Shown one piece after another: positions 58,701-64,000 of a stretch of DNA of 64,000 nucleotides (positions within the stretch are counted from its first letter, which is position 1; the number at the start of each line of letters is the position of its first letter). The stretch comes from Lineolata rhizophorae. Taxonomy: Eukaryota; Ascomycota; Dothideomycetes; Lineolatales; Lineolataceae. Location: positions 259,988 to 323,987 of the forward strand of contig MU001681.1 of the NCBI GenBank assembly GCA_010093515.1, written 5' to 3'. The notes below the pieces were generated by a model, which saw only the letters and a list, made by a program, of their open reading frames with translations, was not told the DNA's origin and ran no database searches. Made by a program: the position numbers and the translations under genes.

Positions 58701-61700
58701 CAGCCGCAGCCTCCCTCTGACTTGCTCACGCCTAAGTTGGAAGAGGCGGAGGATGTGCCGATGGAGGACGAGGTTGCGAAGGCGGAATCCTCTGAGCCTG
58801 CGGAGGAATCAGAAGAGCTGGTGTTGCCGTACCTCGCCAAGGAGCCCCCGACGCCACTGTCAGAAGTTGAACGTGAACGCACTGCTTCGCTCGAAATGAA
58901 CAGCGAGATGATAGCGGCCAGGTTGAAGAAGATGGACCTAGACCGTACTAAGACGCAGGAGCAGCTGGTTGGAGAGTTTACCAACAAGTACATCGAGTGG
59001 AGGATGGATACGATGGAGCTTGACAGGGAACTTGAGGTTTTGAAAGAGCAGAAGGAGCAGATTCACGAAAAGAAGGAAGAGAAGTTGCCGAAGGAGCCTC
59101 CTCCGCCCGAGCTGCCGGATACGAGACATGGGCGCAAGTATAACAGCGAGTACGACCTGGAGCTCGCCATCAAGCAGTCGGTCGAGTCGCACAAGAAAGA
59201 AGAGGAGAAGAAGGAGCGCGAGGCGAAGAGATCGGTTCCGGACATGGACAAGGAGGCCGTCGTCCCGGATCAAATGCGCTTCGAGGATCGCCAGCGCCGC
59301 ATGTTCATATGGACGGACCTACTCATCCGGCCCAAGGCTGTCACGGCGACGTACCAGTTCATTCCTCCCCTCGACAACTTCACCGAGGAAGAGCACAGGA
59401 AGCTCGTGGACCTGTACATCGCCTACCCGAAGAAATGGGGCCGCATCGCGTCGGAGCTGCCCGGCCGCAACTACAAGCAGTGCATCCAGCACTACTACGC
59501 GACCAAGTGGAACAAGGAGTACAAGCCGCAGCGGGCGGTTCGCGGCAAGGGAGGCGCCAAGACGCGCGGCAAAGCCAAGACGGCCGCCCAGCCCCGCAAC
59601 AAGTCCAACGCGCTCATGTCGGACCTCGGCGTCAAGCCCGAGGTCTACCACGGCGACGAGTTCGGCGGCGCCGCCGCCGCCGGCGCCCAGCCCCAGGTCA
59701 GCGAGCGCGGCCGCCCGCGTAGGGCCGCGGCGCCCAAGTTCGGCGAGGTGGATCAGGACACGGTTGATCAGGCTGGCGCGTCGGCCGCTGGCGGGCTCGG
59801 CGGTACACCCGCGAGGAAGACGGAAGTGTCGCGCGCTGGCTTGGATGGGGCGTCGGATCAGCCGCCGGCGGAGAAGGCGACGAGTAGACGGGCCAAGTCG
59901 GCGAGGGAGAAAGGTGGCAAGAGGACAAAGGCGGCGGCGGCGGCGGCGGCGGCTGCTGCTGCTCAGCAGCAGCAACAACAGCAGCAGCAGCAACAGGGTC
60001 AGCAAGGTCAGCAACAGCCGTCGCTGTCTCTCGCCGGTACCCCTGAGGCTGGACCCGCGTTCGCGTCTCCGCAGAAGCCCGCGAGGGGCGAGAAGAAGGA
60101 TCGCGGCGGCGCTCCGCAGCCGAAGGACGAGGACGGTCACATGGCCAAGGGCCCCGAGCAGCTGGTGCCGCAGCCCGTTTTGACACAGCAGACGCTGCAC
60201 GTTGGCTACGTGGCGCCTTCGGAGCAGCCCGTCACGCAGCATGTTGGGGACGAGCAGCATCAACAGCAGCCGCAGCAGCACCAGCAGTTGCCTCATCATC
60301 CGCAGCAACAGCAGCAACAACCGCAGTACCAGCATGTGGCTGGCCCGTCGGCGGGCCCGCCGACTACAATGCCCGGTCCGGTGACGGCGATTCCTTCCGC
60401 TCCTGCCGGCGCTGCTACGGCTGCTCCTGCGGCAGGGCCGTCCAGGGCGCAGGCGGCGGAGCGGCCGAGGCAGGGCGAAGGCGGTCAGGGGAGAGGCGGC
60501 CCGTCGAGCTACTGGTCGGTTGGCGAGCGGGCGGACTTTGAGCGCTACGTTGGCCACTATGGCACGGATTGGGTGACGATTGCGGGGCTCATGCAGACGA
60601 AGACGCCGACTATGGTAAGTGGGCTTTGTTTCGATTTGTCGGTCTCAAAAGAGCATTGGAACTGGAATGCTGATGGTCGTTGTGCTTTTGCAGGTTAAGA
60701 ATCACTACCAGCGTAAGCTTGAGGAAGGCGACCGGGCGCTCGAGCAGGAAGCTCTGGCCGCCAACGAGAGGAGGCGCCGCGGTGAGGATATCGGGCCGCC
60801 GCCGATGCCGACGCACTTGTCGAGGGTTCGTCGTGACACTTCGCATGCGATGCATCCGCGCACGCTCGCGCCGAATCCGGCCGAAATCGCCGACGCGGAA
60901 GCTCAGGCTGGCGGCGCCGCTTCGGGCTCGACGTCTGCTAGCCAGGTTCCCAACGCCCAGTTCATCCAGGTGCCGCACCAGAGATATCAGGTCGTCCACC
61001 CGCCGCAGCAACAGGTTCAGCCTCAGCAGCACGCGCAGACGCAACAACAACAGCAGCAACAGCAGCCGGCTCAACAGCAACAGCAACAGTCGCAGCCTCA
61101 TCAACCACAGCACCAGCACCAGCAGCACCAGCAACACCCGCCACAACAACAGCAACAGCAGCAGCAGCAGCACAGCCACGGCGGCCATACTGCTGCTTCT
61201 CAGGGGCTCTCGCCGAGGCAAATGGGCCCTGCGTCCATAACGGCGCCACCGCAGCCGCAGCCGCAGCCCGTTTCCCAGGCTCAACAAGCCCCTCCGCCTT
61301 CTGGCGCTGCCCAGCGCGGCCACCAGCACGCGCAGGGCCCCCGCAAGGGCTTCTTCTCCGAGCCGTCGTCGTCGTCGCGCGAGAGCAGGCTGCAGCCGCC
61401 GGCCCAGCACGCGGTCAAGCACGCGCCGCCGCAGGCGCCGCCGCATGCGCCGCCGCAGGCGCCTCCGCAGCACCAGGTGCATCATCGGAGGGAGCATTCG
61501 AAGCATCAACAGGTGCATCAGGGAGGGGGGCATCAAGGGGGGCATCAGCCCGAGCCGCAACAGCCACAGCAGCCTCTTCACGAGCGACTGCCCCAGGGTT
61601 TGCCGTCGATGTACATGTCTAATCCAGCCTCTCAAGCTCAGGCCCAGGCCCAGGTGCAGGTGCAGATGCCACACATGAGGCAGTCGGCACCCAAGGAAGC

Positions 61701-63393
61701 AAGTCCGGTCGATACGAGACCGATGCAGATGCCGGCGGGACCACCACCGCCACAGCACATGCAGCAGCAACAACCGCAACCGCAACAGCAGCCGCCTCCG
61801 CCGCCTAGGCCGCAGTCGAATCTTCGTGGGCTCTTGGCGGACCCGCCGCCGCCTCCTGTGTCCCAGGCCCCTCGACCTCATGAGCATCGTCCGCAGACCG
61901 CCGCGGGATCGCCTCCTAGGGAGGAAGCCAGGCCTCACTCGCTTCCTCAGCAGCAGGCGATGCCGCCTCAGGGCCCACCGCCTGGCCACCCTCCGAGCGC
62001 GCCGCCGGCGCCGCCTCCTCAGCACACGCCGACGCCGACGCCGCGGCCGTCGGACCCGCCGCGCAAGTCAAACCTTTCGTCGCTGTTGAACCCCGAGCCG
62101 TCGCAGCCGGAGGAGCCTAGGTCGCGATCGCGGATGAATCGCACGCCCGTGCAGCAGTCGCCGGCGCCTCCGCCGCCCCAGAGCTACTCGCAGTCTAGCA
62201 TCCCGCCTATGCAGACCATGAGTCGGGATTCGCCGTACGGTCGCCTCTCGTATGCGCAGCAGCCGTCGCAGTCGCCTGCTCCGCAGCCCCCTCCCGGGCC
62301 GTCGCGGTCGATCATCGATCTTACTGGTGAGGCGAGGAAGTCGGCCACGAGTTCGCCGTACGCCGGGCCGATGCAGCTGAACGAGCCCATGCCCCATTAC
62401 TTTCCCATGCGCGAACGAATCATGAATCAGCCTCGGCACGCGGCGCCGTCGCCTCCGCCCGGCAGCGACCATCGTGCCGCCGCGTTTGGCCCTATGCAGT
62501 CGCAGGGGCGCCATGTACCCTCTCCGCCCCCCGGACAACATCCCGTCTACTCGCATTCGCGCAACTCGTCGTTCAACCAGCAGCCCGCGGCGCCGCCCCC
62601 GCATCAACAGGTCCAGCAGCAGAGCGCCGGCCCGGCGCCCATGCTGAAGCCCAACCCGTACTCGCAAGTGGCCCCGCCGCCGTCGGCGCCTCAGCACCCA
62701 GCGACGATCCCGCGTCTGCCCGAGCAGCCCCTGCCGGGACCGAGCATGTTCGGCGCGGCGCCAGGTCCGCCACCGGGCCCCCCCCCGCAAGCTCAGGAGC
62801 ATCCGCACGCCCCGCCTCATCACCACCACCACCGCGGCCCCAGCATCAACGACACGCTCCTGAACCGCGACGTGGGCCCGCCGCCGCGCGACCGCGACCG
62901 CGACCACAACCGCGACCAGGCTGGCCCCGTCCACCCGGGCCCCCGCGAGCCCTACCAGATGTCCCCCGTCGCCCGCTTCGGCCACCACACCCCACAGCCG
63001 CAGCAACACGGCGTCGCGCCGCCTCCGCCGCCCCCGCCGCTGCAACAGCAGCAGCAGCAGCCGCCGATGCAGGAGCCCGGCTCGGCGGGCGGCAGCGGGG
63101 TGTATTCGGGGCGGGCGACGCCGCTGGGCCATGCTGGGCATGGCGGTCCGCCGCCGCCGCCTCCGCAGCAGCAGCAACAGCAGAAGCAGCAGCAGCAGCA
63201 AGGTGCCCCGCCGGGGCTCGCGGCGCATCATGCGTATGGAGCGCCGCCGCCGCCGCCGCCGCCGATGCAGCCGGCACTTCTGGATCTGAGGATGGAGGAG
63301 GCGAGGCTGCTGGAGCAGCAGAGGAGGAGGAGGGAGATGGAGTTGCAGAGGGAGGAGGAGATGGGGCGAAGATTGGGGGGGGGGAGGTATTGA
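55728..63393 (+). CDS. SNT1: Snt1/N-CoR-like SANT-domain corepressor subunit
   Basis: Two exons, 55728-60614 and 60694-63393, with a 79-bp intron that interrupts the second SANT domain; 2528 residues. A long disordered N-terminus includes an Arg-Asp/Arg-Glu dipeptide array (about 124-210). An acidic patch (SSDEEEEDEDDFEDEDE, about 880) and a coiled coil (about 1057-1125) precede the first SANT domain (1217-1268: FTEEEHRKLVDLYIAYPKKW, then GRNYKQCIQHYYATKWNKEY). The second SANT domain (about 1594-1640) reads SYWSVGERADFERYVGHYGT and, across the intron, VKNHYQRKL. The last 900 residues are rich in Gln, Pro and His with many polyQ runs. In yeast Snt1 is the scaffold of the Set3 histone deacetylase complex; SMRT/N-CoR are animal relatives. 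A nuclear location is expected. The paired SANT domains and coiled coil fix the family; the tails are too simple to compare. Confidence 0.88.
56100..56340 (+). repeat. Coding array of Arg-Asp/Arg-Glu dipeptides
   Basis: Tandem six-base units coding for alternating Arg and Asp or Glu, with two copies of RHPIDR inside. Codons vary (CGC, CGA, AGA; GAC, GAT), so the array is old at the DNA level or kept by selection on the protein. Confidence 0.85.
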
Positions 63394-64000
63394 GGTGTTG
63401 TTGTATTGCTTGCGCTTTGTTTTCATTTTTCTCTTGTATTCGAGGGCTGTGTGTGACAGCGTTCGGTAGAGTGGCGGAGCGTCCGCGAGCTCTAGGACTA
63501 GGAGCTGGCTGGAAGGGGGTCGCGGTAAGGTGGGGGCGGGTTGCTCTTGGTGCTTTTTTGCTCTCTTGTGTTAGGTACTTTGTTTTCCATCCTTTCTTTT
63601 TTGTTTTCCTGTTCTGCTCTTTCTTATTCTTCCGCATGGGGAGAAAACTTAGGTGATTAGGTGGAGCGGGTATTCGGAGGCGGTCAAAGGGCTTTGTGCT
63701 AGGGGTCCTGAGGTCGGTAAATGCGAGTCGGGGGTCTTGCGTGGGGGCATTGGCGTTTGGCTGCGTCCGTGGGTTCTTGTACATAGTACATGCTGAGTAG
63801 AAAAGTAGATGGGGATGAGCGAATGGAGGGTGCATTCTTACTTTAGGGATCGTGCTTGTGATGGACTCTGTTGGGTTGGTAGCTGGGGTGGGAGTTGTGG
63901 CTGCTGAATGGTGTAAGCTGTAGAAGGGGTTAGGATGGTAAGTAGGTAGGTATTTGCGCGGATTTGCATGGAAATGATCAAAGTGCTCCAAACCATCTGG
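63394..64000. other. 3' region of the SNT1-like gene
   Basis: T-rich DNA follows the stop codon (63400-63430, 63590-63640), consistent with a 3' untranslated region and terminator. No further gene is seen before the window edge. Confidence 0.5.

Noticed and set aside
62068-63426. Minus-strand open frame of 452 codons, and others at 60610-62025, 59319-60557 and 62846-63991
   Set aside because: All are antisense to the Q/P-rich exons of the SNT1-like gene and consist of Leu/Arg/Ser runs mirrored from CAG and CCG repeats.

Overview
The window looks like nuclear DNA of a filamentous ascomycete, most probably a Sordariomycete. The evidence is short GT-AG introns (about 50-190 bp in most genes), dense protein genes separated by kilobase-scale GC-rich intergenic DNA, a ccg-9-type trehalose synthase, a Tup1/RcoA corepressor, a CENP-A gene, an Snt1-type SANT protein and Zn2Cys6 regulators. 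One 10-N assembly gap lies at 50392-50401, inside an intron. I assembled eleven protein genes by hand from splice sites and reading-phase continuity. An organism name below class level cannot be justified from the sequence.

Layout. 1-225: start of a pogo/Fot1-like DNA transposase running off the left edge. 861-1260: U2 snRNA-related locus with a normal-looking promoter and 3' half but no canonical 5' half. 4803-5973 (-): sterol C-5 desaturase (ERG3). 11405-14852 (-): TUP1/RcoA corepressor with seven exons. 19762-22534 (+): trehalose synthase/phosphorylase (ccg-9). 23968-24945 (+): intracellular GH43 glycosidase. 26142-26487 (+): second U2 locus, structurally complete. About 27300-27665 (+): possible small gene. 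28423-35690: a compact cluster of an ACS/Dal5-type transporter (-), an AtuA(DUF1446)-DUF4387 fusion enzyme (+) and a Zn2Cys6 regulator (-). 37717-38487 (-): CENP-A. 39537-40471 (+): derlin. 42441-47250 (-): a 1564-residue MATH / degenerate ubiquitin-protease / MORN / RING protein. 49386-51024 (-): deoxyhypusine synthase. 55728-63393 (+): 2528-residue Snt1-like SANT corepressor subunit.

How it fits together. Most genes are core housekeeping or chromatin functions: ergosterol synthesis, global repression by Tup1 and Snt1, the centromeric histone, ERAD, eIF5A hypusination and trehalose metabolism. The accessory part is the 28.4-35.7 kb cluster, whose arrangement (divergent transporter and enzyme, convergent regulator) suggests a self-contained pathway for taking up and breaking down an organic anion.

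The two signals I find most worth following are the pair of U2 snRNA-type loci, which share promoter elements, a structured 3' half and a downstream hairpin but differ completely where U2 recognises the branch point, and the AtuA-DUF4387 catabolic cluster. About half of the window is non-coding by my reading. Several intergenic stretches of 4-5 kb (5974-11404, 14853-19761, 51025-55727) hold no gene I can support.
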